Source: Georgenia ruanii
Lineage (GTDB): Bacteria; Actinomycetota; Actinomycetes; Actinomycetales; Actinomycetaceae
Length of the DNA: 64,000 bases
Reading direction: 5' to 3'
NCBI RefSeq assembly: GCF_009193175.1
Contig: NZ_VUKE01000021.1
Span: forward strand, 1 to 64,000
The position numbers and the translations under genes were made by a program. Every line of letters starts with the position of its first letter. The first letter of the stretch is position 1. Under the pieces are notes generated by a model that was not told the DNA's origin, searched no databases, and saw only the letters and a program-made list of their open reading frames with translations. This document shows, piece after piece, positions 9,034-19,009 of this stretch.

Positions 9034-9895
9034 GGGCGATGAGCTCGCGGGCGAGGCGGCGGTACGCCTCGGCGCCGGCGTGCGTCGGCGCGTAGGTGGT
9101 GATCGGCTCGTTGGCGACGGAGGCGTCGGGGAACTTCACGGTGCGGGAGATCATCGTGGTGTAGACCTTCTCGCCGAAGGCCTCGCGCACCCGCTCGATG
9201 ACCTCGCGGGAGTGCAGGGTGCGCAGGTCGACCATGGTGGCGAGGATGCCGTCGATGCGCAGGCGCGGGTTGATGCGGTCCTGGACCTTCTCGATGGTCT
9301 CGACGAGCAGCGCGACGCCGCGCAGCGCGAAGAACTCGGCCTCGAGCGGGATGATCACGCCGTGCGCGGCGGCCAGCGCGTTGACGGTGAGCAGGCCGAG
9401 GGAGGGCTGGCAGTCGATGAGGATGACGTCGTAGTCGTCCTGGACCGGCCGCAGCACCCGGGCGAGGGCCTGCTCGCGGGCCACCTCGTTGACCAGCTGG
9501 ACCTCGGCGGCGGACAGGTCGATGTTGGCGGGCACGACGTCGAGCCCCTCGACCTCGGTGTGCTCGATGATCTCGCGCACGTCCGAGCGGGGGGTCATGA
9601 GCAGGGTGTAGATCGTCTCGTCGAGCTCGTGGGCGTTGATGCCCAGCCCGGCGGACGCCGCGCCCTGGGGGTCGAAGTCGACGATGAGGGTGCGCCGGCC
9701 GTACTCGGCCAGCGCGGCGGCGAGGTTGATCGTCGAGGTGGTCTTGCCCACCCCGCCCTTCTGGTTCGCCATGGCGATGATCCGGGCGGGCCCGTGGGTG
9801 CGGAGCGGGGCGGGCACCGGGAAGTCCTCGGCCGCGCCGTCGGGGCTCGCGCCCGTTGCGGTCTGGGAGATCAGTCCTGGTTGCTCGATGCTCAC
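9017..9895 (-). CDS. parA: ParA/Soj-family chromosome partitioning ATPase
   Basis: A 292-residue ParA-type ATPase heads the scpAB-rluB operon. The deviant Walker A motif KGGVGKTT is at about residues 46-53, Walker A' is DFDPQG, and Walker B is DVILIDCQPSL. It is probably involved in chromosome or nucleoid positioning, working near but not in the SMC complex; no parB is adjacent, so this need not be the canonical origin-segregation ParA. The GTG start at 9895 is six bases downstream of TACCGT with no ribosome-binding site, suggesting a leaderless message; this defines the start among longer readings. Confidence 0.9.
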   Translation of the reverse strand: MSIEQPGLISQTATGASPDGAAEDFPVPAPLRTHGPARIIAMANQKGGVGKTTSTINLAAALAEYGRRTLIVDFDPQGAASAGLGINAHELDETIYTLLMTPRSDVREIIEHTEVEGLDVVPANIDLSAAEVQLVNEVAREQALARVLRPVQDDYDVILIDCQPSLGLLTVNALAAAHGVIIPLEAEFFALRGVALLVETIEKVQDRINPRLRIDGILATMVDLRTLHSREVIERVREAFGEKVYTTMISRTVKFPDASVANEPITTYAPTHAGAEAYRRLARELIARGDAA

Positions 9896-9901
9896 CCCGC
9901 C

Positions 9902-9907
9902 ACGGTA
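9902..9907 (-). promoter_or_regulatory. -10 element of the parA-scpAB-rluB operon
   Basis: TACCGT (minus strand) ends exactly six bases before the parA GTG, consistent with transcription starting at the start codon. Confidence 0.55.
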
Positions 9908-10300
9908 GTCGACGCTTCGGGGGCTCCCGGGCCAAAAACGCCCGCGCGTCGTCAGACGGCGACCAGGCCGCTTCCCTCGCCCGCCGGAGCGGGGACGGGC
10001 CGCGAACCAGCGCACACCGGCCTCGACCCAGCACCGGCGGGCCGCGAACCAGCCGACACCCGGCATGCCCCAGCACCGTTGCGCGAGCCAGCAGCGCAGA
10101 ACCAGCTAGTCGCCGCCGAACTGCTGTCTTGGGCCGCGAATCCGCTGAGTCACGGAGGACACCGCTGCGCCGAGGCACGAAACCGCCGAATCGATGCCTC
10201 CGCGTTCGCCGGCGCCCCTTCCGCCGGGCGCCCTGGTGGCCTAGCGTCGCCACACCCGTATGTGGGGCACATGTTCTCAGGGCACGCGATGGGAGGTGCT
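9908..10300. other. Intergenic region with imperfect 40-46 bp repeats
   Basis: No credible gene was seen in this spacer between the divergent parA and membrane-protein genes. From about 10006 to 10095 it contains imperfect repeats built around GGCCGCGAACCAGC and CCCAGCACCG, at least two full copies and a partial third. A TAGCGT hexamer at 10242-10247 (plus strand) is a candidate -10 for the downstream gene. Confidence 0.5.
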
Positions 10301-11527
10301 GTGGCTCCGAGCGACGTCTCCACCGTGAAGCGGCGCCTGGTGGGCGTCGATGCGACCCGCGGCCTGGCGCTGGTGGGCATCATGTCGATGCACACCCTCC
10401 CCACCACCGACGCCGCCGGCCACGTGACCTGGACGGCCGCCCTGGCCGGTGGGCGCATGGCCGCCACCTTCGCTCTGCTGGCCGGGGTCGGCATCGCCTT
10501 CCTGAGCGGCAGGCGCCCGGTGCCGCCGCCCGAACGGCGGGGCGTGGCGGCGGCCCTCGCCACGCGGGCGCTGCTCATCGGCGGCATCGGGCTGGCGCTC
10601 GGCTTCGCGGACCCCGACAACATCGAGGTGATCCTCCCCTACTACGGACTGCTGTTCCTGCTCGCCATCCCCCTCACGTACCTGTCCACCCGGGCGGTGG
10701 CCGTCACCGGCGCGGTCGTGGCCGTGGGGGTGCCGGTGCTCAGCCACGTCGCTCGCTCCCACCTGCCGCCGTTCTCCGGGGCCAACCCCACGTTCGCGCA
10801 CCTGGTGGGCGATCCCGTCGGCCAGGTGATCGAGCTGCTGCTGACCGGGGCCTACCCGGTGCTGAGCTGGATGACCTATATCTGCGCGGGCCTGGTGGTC
10901 GGCCGGCTCCCGCTGTCCTCCCCCCGGGTGGCCGCCCGTCTCCTCGGCTGGGGGCTGGGGCTGGCACTGATCGGGACCCTCGTCTCGAGAGTGGCGCTCG
11001 GGCCGCTGGGCGGCCGGCACGCCCTGTATGCCGCGGCGGCAGCGTCCGGCCTGCCCGGCAGCGACGTGTCCTACATGCTCAACGTGGAGGCGGACGGCAC
11101 CACGCCGACCTCGACGTGGTGGTGGCTGGTCACCGACGCCGCCCACACCAACACCCCGGTGAACCTGCTGCACTCCACCGGGGTGGCCGTCGCCCTCCTG
11201 GGCGCCTTCCTGCTGCTCACCGATCGCGTGGCGCCGCGCGGCGCCGCCGTCCGGGCCGGGGTCGGGGTGCTCGCCGCCGCGGGCAGCATGACCCTGACAC
11301 TCTACAGCGCGCACGTGGTCGCCACGAACGCCCTGGGCGCGACGGATCTCGACCCCGCCGTCGACTACCTCGGGCAGGTGGCCGTCGCCCTCCTCTTCGC
11401 CCTCGTCTGGCGCCGCAGGGTCGGGCAGGGCCCGCTCGAGGCCCAGGTCAGCCGGGCCGCGCGCGCCGCGCGGCGGGCGGTCGCCCCGCCTGTGCGCCTG
11501 GCATCGGGGGGACCGAACGGGCCATAG
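10301..11527 (+). CDS. Membrane protein, HGSNAT/DUF1624-like acyltransferase family
   Basis: A 408-residue polytopic membrane protein. It opens with RLVGVDATRGLALVGIMSMHTLP, the signature of the heparan-alpha-glucosaminide N-acetyltransferase-like (DUF1624/DUF418-related) families, including the conserved Asp-x-x-Arg-Gly and a His in the first helix. About nine to ten hydrophobic segments follow, and another conserved-looking His is in TLYSAHVV near the C terminus. Substrate is unknown; relatives transfer acetyl groups across the membrane. The GTG at 10301 was preferred because GGGAGG lies four bases upstream; ATGs at 10271 and 10289 are alternatives without a site. Confidence 0.75.
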   Translation: MAPSDVSTVKRRLVGVDATRGLALVGIMSMHTLPTTDAAGHVTWTAALAGGRMAATFALLAGVGIAFLSGRRPVPPPERRGVAAALATRALLIGGIGLALGFADPDNIEVILPYYGLLFLLAIPLTYLSTRAVAVTGAVVAVGVPVLSHVARSHLPPFSGANPTFAHLVGDPVGQVIELLLTGAYPVLSWMTYICAGLVVGRLPLSSPRVAARLLGWGLGLALIGTLVSRVALGPLGGRHALYAAAAASGLPGSDVSYMLNVEADGTTPTSTWWWLVTDAAHTNTPVNLLHSTGVAVALLGAFLLLTDRVAPRGAAVRAGVGVLAAAGSMTLTLYSAHVVATNALGATDLDPAVDYLGQVAVALLFALVWRRRVGQGPLEAQVSRAARAARRAVAPPVRLASGGPNGP

Positions 11528-11572
11528 CGGGCGGAGGCAGGCACCGACCGGGCCGTAGCGAGCGCCGACGGG

Positions 11573-12586
11573 TTAGCCGCGGGCGCGGGGGTGGGCCGCG
11601 GCGTAGACCTCCCGCATCGTCTGGACCGTCACCTGGGTGTAGATCTGCGTGGTGGTCACCGACGCGTGCCCGAGCAGCTCCTGGACCACGCGGACGTCCG
11701 CGCCGCCGGCGAGCAGGTGGGTCGCGAAGGAGTGGCGCAGCGTGTGCGGGGAGATCCGCTGGTCCAGCCCGGCGCGCCCGGCCGCCTGCTGGAGCACCGC
11801 CCACGCGCTCTGCCGGCTCAGCGGGTTGCCTCGCGTGTTGAGGAACACCAGCGGCGTGCCGCGCCCGGCACGCGCCAACGCCGGCCGGGCCCGCACCAGG
11901 TACGCCTCGAGCGCCTCGACGGCGTAGTGGCCCGCCGGCACCACCCGCTCCTTGCGGCCCTTGCCGAACAGCCGCAGCGTGGCGACGTCGCCGTCGAGGG
12001 CGAGGTCGTCGACGGCGAGGCCCACCGCCTCGCTGATGCGCGCCCCTGTGCCGTAGAGCACCTCGAGCAGCGCCCGGTCGCGCAGCGGCACCGGCCCCTC
12101 CCCCAGCGATGCCGCCTCCAGCAGCCGCTCGACCTCCTCGACGCTGATCGCCTTGGGCAGCCGCTTGCCCGCCGCGGGCGGGCGGACGGCGGCGCTGGGG
12201 TCCTCGGCGGTGGTCCCCTCCTCGAGGGCGAACTTGTGCCAGCCGCGCACCGCCGTCACCGCCCGCCCGGCGGAGGAGGCGGCGAGCGCGCTGCGCCCGT
12301 CCGCGCCCGTGCGGATGACCTCGACGTAACCGGCGACGTCGGCCTCGCGCACCTCGCCCAACGCGTGCACGCCGCGGGTGGCGAGGTAGGCGGTGTAGCG
12401 CTCGAGGTCGCGGCGGTAGGCGGCGACGGTGTGCTCGCTCATGCCGCGCTCGACGGTGAGGTGGGCGAGGTAGTCGGCGAGCGCGCGGCCGAGCGTTCCG
12501 GCGCCCGCCTGGGCCTGCGCCGCCGCAGCGTCGGCGCCCGCCTGGGCCTGCGCCGGCGCGGCGCCGGCCCGGGGCTGCGCCGTCAC
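11573..12586 (-). CDS. xerD: Site-specific tyrosine recombinase XerD
   Basis: XerD with XerC resolves chromosome dimers at dif under FtsK control. The 337-residue protein has an N-terminal SAM-like DNA-binding domain ([29 protein letters not shown]) and the catalytic domain with the Arg of [20 protein letters not shown] (His and Arg), [16 protein letters not shown] (His and the nucleophilic Tyr). An Ala/Gln-rich N-terminal tail of about 30 residues contains two copies of AQAQAGA and is unusual. The start is uncertain: GTG at 12586 gives a sensible length, but longer forms are open. Convergent with the preceding membrane gene. Confidence 0.92.
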   Translation of the reverse strand: MTAQPRAGAAPAQAQAGADAAAAQAQAGAGTLGRALADYLAHLTVERGMSEHTVAAYRRDLERYTAYLATRGVHALGEVREADVAGYVEVIRTGADGRSALAASSAGRAVTAVRGWHKFALEEGTTAEDPSAAVRPPAAGKRLPKAISVEEVERLLEAASLGEGPVPLRDRALLEVLYGTGARISEAVGLAVDDLALDGDVATLRLFGKGRKERVVPAGHYAVEALEAYLVRARPALARAGRGTPLVFLNTRGNPLSRQSAWAVLQQAAGRAGLDQRISPHTLRHSFATHLLAGGADVRVVQELLGHASVTTTQIYTQVTVQTMREVYAAAHPRARG

Positions 12587-12632
12587 GGCGCCGCCGTCCT
12601 CACGCCCGCCCTCACCGCACGCCAACCAGGGC

Positions 12633-13679
12633 CTAGTACGGCAGCATGGGATCAACGGCCACGGCGACGAAGACGATCGTGAGGTACGTGATCGACCCGT
12701 GGAAGACCTTCATGGCGGCGAGCTTGCCCCGCTCCGGGTGCAGCGCCCGGCGATAGAGCCGCACGCAGATGCCCAGGAACCACGCCGCGGCGACCCCCGC
12801 GGCGGCGGTGTAGACCCAGCCCATCCCGGCCACGGGCACCAGCGCCAGGGTGGCGGCCACCATGGCGACGGCGTAGGCCAGGATGTGCCGGGCCACCCGG
12901 ACGTCGTCGGCCACCACGGGGAGCATGGGCACCCCGGCGCGGGCGTAGTCCTTCTTGAACTTCATCGACAGCGGCCAGTAGTGCGGCGGCGTCCAGAAGA
13001 AGATGACGAGGAAGAGGATCAGGGCCGCCCAGTCCAGCGACCCGGTCACCGCGGACCAGCCGATGAGCACCGGCATGCACCCGGCCGCGCCGCCCCAGAC
13101 GATGTTCTGCGCCGTCCGCCGCTTGAGGACGAGCGTGTAGAAGACCACGTAGAGCAGGATCGCGGCCAGCGTGAGCCCGGCGGCGACGGCGTTGACGAGC
13201 ACCGCGAACCAGGCGATGGACACCACCCCGAGGACTGTGGCAAACACCACGCCCTGCCGGTCGGTGAGCTCGCCGGTCACCAGCGGCCGCTGCTTGGTGC
13301 GGTTCATCAGCCGGTCGATGTCCCGGTCGATGTACATGTTGAACGCGTTGGCCGACCCCGCGGCGAACGCGCCGCCCACCAGGGTCAGCAGCGTCAGCCA
13401 GGTGCCCGGCCAGCCGCCCGCGGCGACGATCATCGTCGGGACGGTGGTGATGAGCAGCAGCTCGATGATCCGGGGCTTGGTCAGCGCCAGGTAGGCCCAG
13501 AACTTCGCCCGGGCCGGCCGGGCCTGCGGGTGCAGCGGGCCGGCGGAAGCCGGAGAACCGGCGACGGGTGGTGCGCCCGCCGCGACGTCGGCACCCTGGG
13601 GCGCACCCTCGGCGTCCGCCACACGGGCGGGCCGCTCGGCGGCTGGCTGGGCACTGTGCACGCGATCCCTGCTTCCCAT
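12633..13679 (-). CDS. ctaB: Protoheme IX farnesyltransferase (heme O synthase)
   Basis: This UbiA-family prenyltransferase adds farnesyl to heme b to make heme O for terminal oxidases. The 348-residue protein has about nine membrane segments, the first Asp-rich motif [18 protein letters not shown], and the conserved [28 protein letters not shown] segment of cytochrome oxidase assembly enzymes. The first 50 residues are Ala/Pro-rich and poorly conserved; the ATG at 13679 is used, but the GTG at 13661, preceded by AGGGATC, is equally possible. It is divergent from tkt, an arrangement typical of actinobacteria. Confidence 0.93.
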   Translation of the reverse strand: MGSRDRVHSAQPAAERPARVADAEGAPQGADVAAGAPPVAGSPASAGPLHPQARPARAKFWAYLALTKPRIIELLLITTVPTMIVAAGGWPGTWLTLLTLVGGAFAAGSANAFNMYIDRDIDRLMNRTKQRPLVTGELTDRQGVVFATVLGVVSIAWFAVLVNAVAAGLTLAAILLYVVFYTLVLKRRTAQNIVWGGAAGCMPVLIGWSAVTGSLDWAALILFLVIFFWTPPHYWPLSMKFKKDYARAGVPMLPVVADDVRVARHILAYAVAMVAATLALVPVAGMGWVYTAAAGVAAAWFLGICVRLYRRALHPERGKLAAMKVFHGSITYLTIVFVAVAVDPMLPY

Positions 13680-13943
13680 CTGCCCGGTCCGGGCGCGACG
13701 AGGGCGGAATATTGCTCCGCCCCTGGTGCTTCCATCGTACGTGGCCCCCCGGCGGCGCTCGTGCCGCCCCGCGGACCGTTCGCGAACGGGCCGTGAGCGG
13801 CGCAACACCTGGGGTCGGCGTTCCACCCCCACGCCGCGCCGGTAGGGTCGCAAACGTACAGACATCGGCGCCACGGGTGCTCCCGCGGGCGCCCTCACAG
13901 GCCGAGCCCCGGACCCGACGTCCGGATGAGGAATCGAGGATTT

Positions 13944-16139
13944 GTGAACGCAACGCCAGCCGCCACCGACCAGAGCACCGACCTGGAGTGGTCGGACCTC
14001 GACCAGCGCGCGGTCGACACCGTCCGGGTGCTCGCCGCCGACGCGGTCCAGACGGTCGGCAACGGCCACCCCGGCACCGCGATGTCGCTCGCGCCCGCCG
14101 CCTACCTGCTGTACCAGAAGGTCATGCGGCTGGACCCCGCGGACGAGCACTGGCTCGGTCGTGACCGCTTCGTCCTCTCCGCCGGCCACTCCTCCCTCAC
14201 CCAGTACATCCAGCTCTACCTCGCCGGGATCGGCCTGGAGCTGGAGGACCTGCAGGCGCTGCGCACCTGGGGCTCGAAGACCCCCGGTCACCCGGAGTAC
14301 CGCCACACCACCGGCGTGGAGATCACCACCGGCCCGCTGGGCCAGGGCATCGCCTCCTCCGTCGGCATGGCCATGGCCGCCCGCCGCGAGCGGGGCCTGC
14401 TCGACCCCGACGCCGCCCCCGGCACCAGCCCGTTCGACCACCACATCTTCGTCATCGCCTCCGACGGCGACCTCGAGGAGGGCGTGAGCGGCGAGGCGTC
14501 CTCCCTCGCCGGCACCCAGCGGCTGGGCAACCTCGTCGTCATCTATGACGACAACCACATCTCGATCGAGGACGACACCAACGTCGCCTTCACCGAGGAC
14601 GTGCTCGGCCGCTACGCCGCGTACGGCTGGCACACCCAGCGCGTGGACTGGACCCACGGCGGCACCGAGTACGCCGAGGACGTCCCGGCGCTCTGGAACG
14701 CCATCCAGGCCGCCAAGGCGGAGACCGGCCGCCCGTCCATCATCGCGCTGCGCACCATCATCGGCTGGCCCGCCCCGACCAAGCAGAACACCGGCGCCGT
14801 TCACGGCTCGGCGCTCGGCGCCGACGAGGTCGCGGCCGTCAAGAAGGTCCTCGGCTTCGACCCCGAGAAGTCCTTCGAGGTCGCCGACGACGTCATCGCC
14901 CATACCAGGGGCAACGCCACCGCCCGCGCCGCGGCCGCCCACGAGCCCTGGGACGCCGCCTACGCCGCCTGGCGCGAGCAGCACCCCGACACCGCAGCGC
15001 TGCTCGACCGTCTCCAGGCCCACACCCTGCCCGAGGGCTGGGAGGCCGACCTGCCCGCCTTCGAGGCGGGCAAGGCCGTGAGCACCCGCAAGGCCTCCGG
15101 CGAGGTCCTCTCCGCCCTGGCCGGCACCCTGCCCGAGCTGTGGGGCGGCTCCGCCGACCTGGCCGGCTCGAACAACACCACGATGAAGGGCGAGCCGTCC
15201 TTCCTGCCCGAGGACCGCGCCACCAAGATGTTCCCGGGCAACCCCTACGGCCGCACGCTGCACTTCGGCGTCCGCGAGCACGCCATGGGGTCGATCCTCA
15301 ACGGCATCGTGCTGCACGGGCTGACCCGCCCCTACGGTGGGACGTTCCTCACCTTCTCCGACTACATGCGCCCCGCGGTGCGTCTGGCCGCCCTCATGGG
15401 CATCCCGTCGACGTTCGTGTGGACGCACGACTCCATCGGCCTGGGCGAGGACGGCCCGACCCACCAGCCGGTCGAGCACCTCTCCGCCCTGCGCGCCATC
15501 CCCGGCCTCGACGTCGTCCGCCCGGCCGACGCCGCCGAGGTCGCCTGGGCCTGGCGCGGCATCCTCGAGCGCACCGACCGCCCGGCCGGCATCGTCCTGA
15601 CCCGCCAGGACGTGCCCAACCCCGAGCGCGGCGAGGGCGCGGCCACCGCCGAGACCCTGGCCAGCGCCGAGGGCACGCTGCGCGGGGCCTACGTCCTCGC
15701 CGAGGCCGAGGGCGGCACCCCCGACGTCATCCTCATGGGCACCGGCTCGGAGGTGCAGCTGGCCCTGGCGGCCCGCGAGCAGCTCGCCGCCGAGGGCATC
15801 CACGCCCGCGTGGTGTCCGTGCCCAGCCAGGAGTGGTTCGCCGAGCAGGACGCCGCCTACCGCGAGGAGGTGCTGCCCGCGGCGGTGCGCGCCCGCGTCT
15901 CCGTCGAGGCCGGCATCGCCATGAGCTGGCGCCACCTGGTCGGCGACGCCGGCCGCTCGGTCTCCCTCGAGCACTACGGCGCCTCGGCCGACTACAAGGT
16001 GATCTACGAGAAGTTCGGGATCACCGCCGACGCCGTCGCCGCCGCCGCGAAGGAGTCCATCGCGGCCGCCAAGGGCGACGCCGCGCCGTCCGGCACGACC
16101 ACCCCCACCACGGCAGGCACGGGCGACCTGCCCAAGTGA
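13944..16139 (+). CDS. tkt: Transketolase
   Basis: Transketolase moves two-carbon units in the non-oxidative pentose phosphate pathway. The 731-residue protein contains [10 protein letters not shown] near the N terminus, the thiamine-diphosphate motif [19 protein letters not shown] with a downstream [13 protein letters not shown], and in the pyrimidine domain [19 protein letters not shown] and [18 protein letters not shown]. The GTG start at 13944 was chosen because GAGGA is a few bases upstream; an in-frame ATG at 13926 lacks a site. It is the first gene of tkt-tal-pgi-zwf-opcA. Confidence 0.97.
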   Translation: MNATPAATDQSTDLEWSDLDQRAVDTVRVLAADAVQTVGNGHPGTAMSLAPAAYLLYQKVMRLDPADEHWLGRDRFVLSAGHSSLTQYIQLYLAGIGLELEDLQALRTWGSKTPGHPEYRHTTGVEITTGPLGQGIASSVGMAMAARRERGLLDPDAAPGTSPFDHHIFVIASDGDLEEGVSGEASSLAGTQRLGNLVVIYDDNHISIEDDTNVAFTEDVLGRYAAYGWHTQRVDWTHGGTEYAEDVPALWNAIQAAKAETGRPSIIALRTIIGWPAPTKQNTGAVHGSALGADEVAAVKKVLGFDPEKSFEVADDVIAHTRGNATARAAAAHEPWDAAYAAWREQHPDTAALLDRLQAHTLPEGWEADLPAFEAGKAVSTRKASGEVLSALAGTLPELWGGSADLAGSNNTTMKGEPSFLPEDRATKMFPGNPYGRTLHFGVREHAMGSILNGIVLHGLTRPYGGTFLTFSDYMRPAVRLAALMGIPSTFVWTHDSIGLGEDGPTHQPVEHLSALRAIPGLDVVRPADAAEVAWAWRGILERTDRPAGIVLTRQDVPNPERGEGAATAETLASAEGTLRGAYVLAEAEGGTPDVILMGTGSEVQLALAAREQLAAEGIHARVVSVPSQEWFAEQDAAYREEVLPAAVRARVSVEAGIAMSWRHLVGDAGRSVSLEHYGASADYKVIYEKFGITADAVAAAAKESIAAAKGDAAPSGTTTPTTAGTGDLPK

Positions 16140-16193
16140 CCGCGGCGGTCACGCCCACCACACCTCACCATCACGGAGTCTGGAGCACACAAC

Positions 16194-17327
16194 ATGACCG
16201 AGAGCACGACTGACCGACTGGGCGAGCTGAGCAGCCAGGGCGTTTCCATCTGGCTCGACGACCTCTCCCGCGGCCGGCTCAACGACGGCGGCCTCGCCGA
16301 CCTCATCCGGACCAAGCACGTGGTGGGCGTGACCACCAACCCGACGATCTTCGCCGGCGCCCTGGCCAAGGCCCACGACTACGACGAGCAGGTGGCCACC
16401 CTCGCGGCCGCCGGCACCAGCCTGGACGACGCGGTGCTCACCATCACCACCGACGACGTCCGCTCCGCCGCCGACCTGTTCGCCGACGTCTACCGCGCCA
16501 CCGACGGGCAGGACGGGCGGGTGTCGATCGAGGTCGACCCGCGCCTGGCCAAGCAGACCGACGCCACCATCGAGCAGGCCCGCCTGCTGTGGCACACGGT
16601 CGACCGGCCCAACACCATGGTGAAGATCCCGGCGACCCTCGAGGGGCTGCCCGCCATCACCAAGGCCATCAGCGAGGGCATCAGCGTCAACGTCACGCTG
16701 ATCTTCTCCCTGGACCGCTACCGCGCCGTCGCCAACGCCTACCTCGACGGCCTCGAGCAGGCCCAGCGCGCCGGCATCGACCTGAGCACCGTCCGCTCGG
16801 TGGCGTCCTTCTTCGTCTCCCGGGTGGACACCGAGATCGACAAGCGCCTCGACGCCATCGGCACCGAGGAGGCCGCGGCCCTCAAGGGCAAGGCCGGCGT
16901 CGCCAACGCCCGCCTCGCCTTCGAGGCCTTCGAGGAGATCTTCTCCACCCCGCGCTGGGAGGAGCTGGCCGCGGCCGGCGCGCACCCGCAGCGCCCGCTG
17001 TGGGCCTCCACCGGCGTGAAGGACCCGGCCTACGCGGACACGATGTACGTCGACGAGCTCGTGGTCGACGGCGTCGTCAACACCATGCCGGAGAAGACCA
17101 TGAAGGCGGCCGCCGACCACGCGAACCTGCGCGGCGACACCGTCCACGGCACCTACGACGACGCCCGCGGCGTGCTCGACGAGCTCGAGCGGCTCGGGGT
17201 CTCCTACACCGACGTCACCGACGTGCTGGAGGCCGAGGGCGTCGAGAAGTTCGAGAAGAGCTGGGCCGAGCTCCTCGACACCGTCACCGCCGCCCTCGAC
17301 CGTGCGGGGCAGGCGGTCGCGAAGTGA
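16194..17327 (+). CDS. tal: Transaldolase
   Basis: Transaldolase exchanges dihydroxyacetone units between sugar phosphates. The 377-residue enzyme has TTNPTIF (about 48-54) and the Schiff-base lysine in TMVKIPAT (Lys144), with the [15 protein letters not shown] segment of the long actinobacterial/plant-type subfamily. Its ATG follows GGAG by eight bases, 54 bases after tkt. The stop codon overlaps the GTG of pgi. Confidence 0.97.
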   Translation: MTESTTDRLGELSSQGVSIWLDDLSRGRLNDGGLADLIRTKHVVGVTTNPTIFAGALAKAHDYDEQVATLAAAGTSLDDAVLTITTDDVRSAADLFADVYRATDGQDGRVSIEVDPRLAKQTDATIEQARLLWHTVDRPNTMVKIPATLEGLPAITKAISEGISVNVTLIFSLDRYRAVANAYLDGLEQAQRAGIDLSTVRSVASFFVSRVDTEIDKRLDAIGTEEAAALKGKAGVANARLAFEAFEEIFSTPRWEELAAAGAHPQRPLWASTGVKDPAYADTMYVDELVVDGVVNTMPEKTMKAAADHANLRGDTVHGTYDDARGVLDELERLGVSYTDVTDVLEAEGVEKFEKSWAELLDTVTAALDRAGQAVAK

Positions 17328-19009
17328 GCGCCCCCGCCGCCACGGTGGCGTGGGCGGGGCCGGACGGCGGTGCCCTCATCGAGGTCACCGCCACCGGCGA
17401 CGCCGCCCACGCCGTCGCGGCGCACGTGCCGGGCCTGGTGGCCGAGCGGGTCGCGAGCCGGCTCGCCGCCCAGGACCCCACCCTGTGGGGTCCGGCCGCC
17501 GAGGCCGAGGCGCGGGTCCGCCTGGCCTGGACGGGCCTGCACGAGACCTCCCGGCCGCTGCTCGCGCGGCTGGCCGCCCTGCGGGCCGAGCTGGCCGCCG
17601 AGGGGATCGACCGGGTGGTCCTGGCCGGGATGGGCGGGTCCTCCCTGGCGCCGGAGGTGCTCGCCGGCACCGCCGGCGCCCAGCTGACGGTGCTCGACTC
17701 CACCGACCCCGACCAGGTCCACCGCGCCCTGGAGGGCGACCTGCGCGCCACCGTGCTCGTGGTCTCCTCGAAGTCGGGGACGACGGTGGAGACCGACTCC
17801 CAGCGCCGCACCATCGAGGCGGCGTTCACCGCCGCCGGGCTGGACGCGGCCCGCCACGTCGTCGTCGTCACCGACCCGGGCTCCCCGCTCGAGGCGGCGG
17901 CGACCGCCGCCGGCTACCGCGCCGTCTTCACCGCCGACCCGCACGTGGGCGGCCGGTTCTCGGCGCTGACCGCGTTCGGGCTGGTGCCCGCGGCGCTGGC
18001 CGGGGTCGACGTCGAGCAGGTGCTCGACGACGCCGCCGCCGTCGCCCCGTTCTTCGCCGAGGACTCCGACGCCAACCCCGCGCTCGTCCTCGGCGCGGCC
18101 CTGGGCGGCACCGCCCCGCTGCGCGGCAAGGTCGTCATCCGTGACGCCGGCTCGGGACTGTTCCACCTCGGGGACTGGGCCGAGCAGCTGCTCGCGGAGT
18201 CGACCGGCAAGGACGGCACCGGCCTGCTGCCGGTCGTCGTCGGCGCCGACGCCCCCGAGCTCGCCGCGCCCGCCGCGGACGTGCTGCCCGTGGTGCTCGT
18301 CCCGCTGACCGACGAGACGGACGAGGGCGGGGAGGACGCCGCGGGCGCCGCGCGCACCGAGGTCACCGTCGGCGGCACGCTCGGCGGCACCCTGCTGCTG
18401 TGGGAGCACGCGGTGGCCGTGGCCGGGCGCCTGCTCGGCATCGACCCCTTCGACCAGCCCGACGTCGAGTCCGCCAAGGCGGCCGCCCGCGGCCTGCTCG
18501 AGCAGACCCCGGCGCCCGAGCCGCCGGCGTTCACCGACTCCGGCGTGGAGGTCCGCGGCCCCGCGGACCTGCTGGCCGGCGCCACCACGGTGGCCGAGGC
18601 GGTCGGGAACCTCCTGGGCCGGCTCGGCCCGGACGGCTACCTCGCCGTCATGGCCTACCTCGACCGGGAGGGCCGGGCCGGTGACACCCTCGCCGGGGTG
18701 CGCGCCGCCCTCGCCGCCCGCACCCGCCGGCCGGTCACCTTCGGCTGGGGCCCGCGGTTCCTGCACTCCACCGGGCAGCTGCACAAGGGCGGCCCGGCGG
18801 TCGGCGCCTTCCTGCAGCTGACCGGGACCGCCCGGCACCAGGTGCAGATCCCCGGCCGCGACTTCGACTTCGCCACCCTCATCTCCGCCCAGGCCGCGGG
18901 CGACGCCGCCGTGCTCACCGAGCGCGGGCGCCCCGTGCTGCGCCTGCACGTGACCAACGCTGACGCGCTCGCCTGGCTGGCGGGCGTCCTGGAAGGGCCT
19001 GCAGCATGA
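17324..19009 (+). CDS. pgi: Glucose-6-phosphate isomerase
   Basis: Pgi interconverts glucose 6-phosphate and fructose 6-phosphate, linking glycolysis to the pentose phosphate genes around it. The 561-residue protein shows [11 protein letters not shown] and [12 protein letters not shown] sugar-phosphate binding loops, [13 protein letters not shown] and the late [10 protein letters not shown] motif with the active-site Lys. The GTG start overlaps the tal stop (GTGA). It belongs to the SIS-fold isomerases; a bifunctional role cannot be excluded, but the position between tal and zwf supports Pgi. Confidence 0.92.
   Translation: MSAPAATVAWAGPDGGALIEVTATGDAAHAVAAHVPGLVAERVASRLAAQDPTLWGPAAEAEARVRLAWTGLHETSRPLLARLAALRAELAAEGIDRVVLAGMGGSSLAPEVLAGTAGAQLTVLDSTDPDQVHRALEGDLRATVLVVSSKSGTTVETDSQRRTIEAAFTAAGLDAARHVVVVTDPGSPLEAAATAAGYRAVFTADPHVGGRFSALTAFGLVPAALAGVDVEQVLDDAAAVAPFFAEDSDANPALVLGAALGGTAPLRGKVVIRDAGSGLFHLGDWAEQLLAESTGKDGTGLLPVVVGADAPELAAPAADVLPVVLVPLTDETDEGGEDAAGAARTEVTVGGTLGGTLLLWEHAVAVAGRLLGIDPFDQPDVESAKAAARGLLEQTPAPEPPAFTDSGVEVRGPADLLAGATTVAEAVGNLLGRLGPDGYLAVMAYLDREGRAGDTLAGVRAALAARTRRPVTFGWGPRFLHSTGQLHKGGPAVGAFLQLTGTARHQVQIPGRDFDFATLISAQAAGDAAVLTERGRPVLRLHVTNADALAWLAGVLEGPAA

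Noticed and set aside
11510-11565. Direct repeat around the end of the membrane acyltransferase gene (ACCGAACGGGCCATAGCG / ACCGACCGGGCCGTAGCG)
   Set aside because: Only two short copies with several mismatches and part of it lies in the coding sequence; too weak to call a feature.
11573-12586. Tyrosine recombinase as a sign of a mobile element
   Set aside because: Its length, motifs and place among core genes (ctaB, parA-scpAB) match housekeeping XerD.
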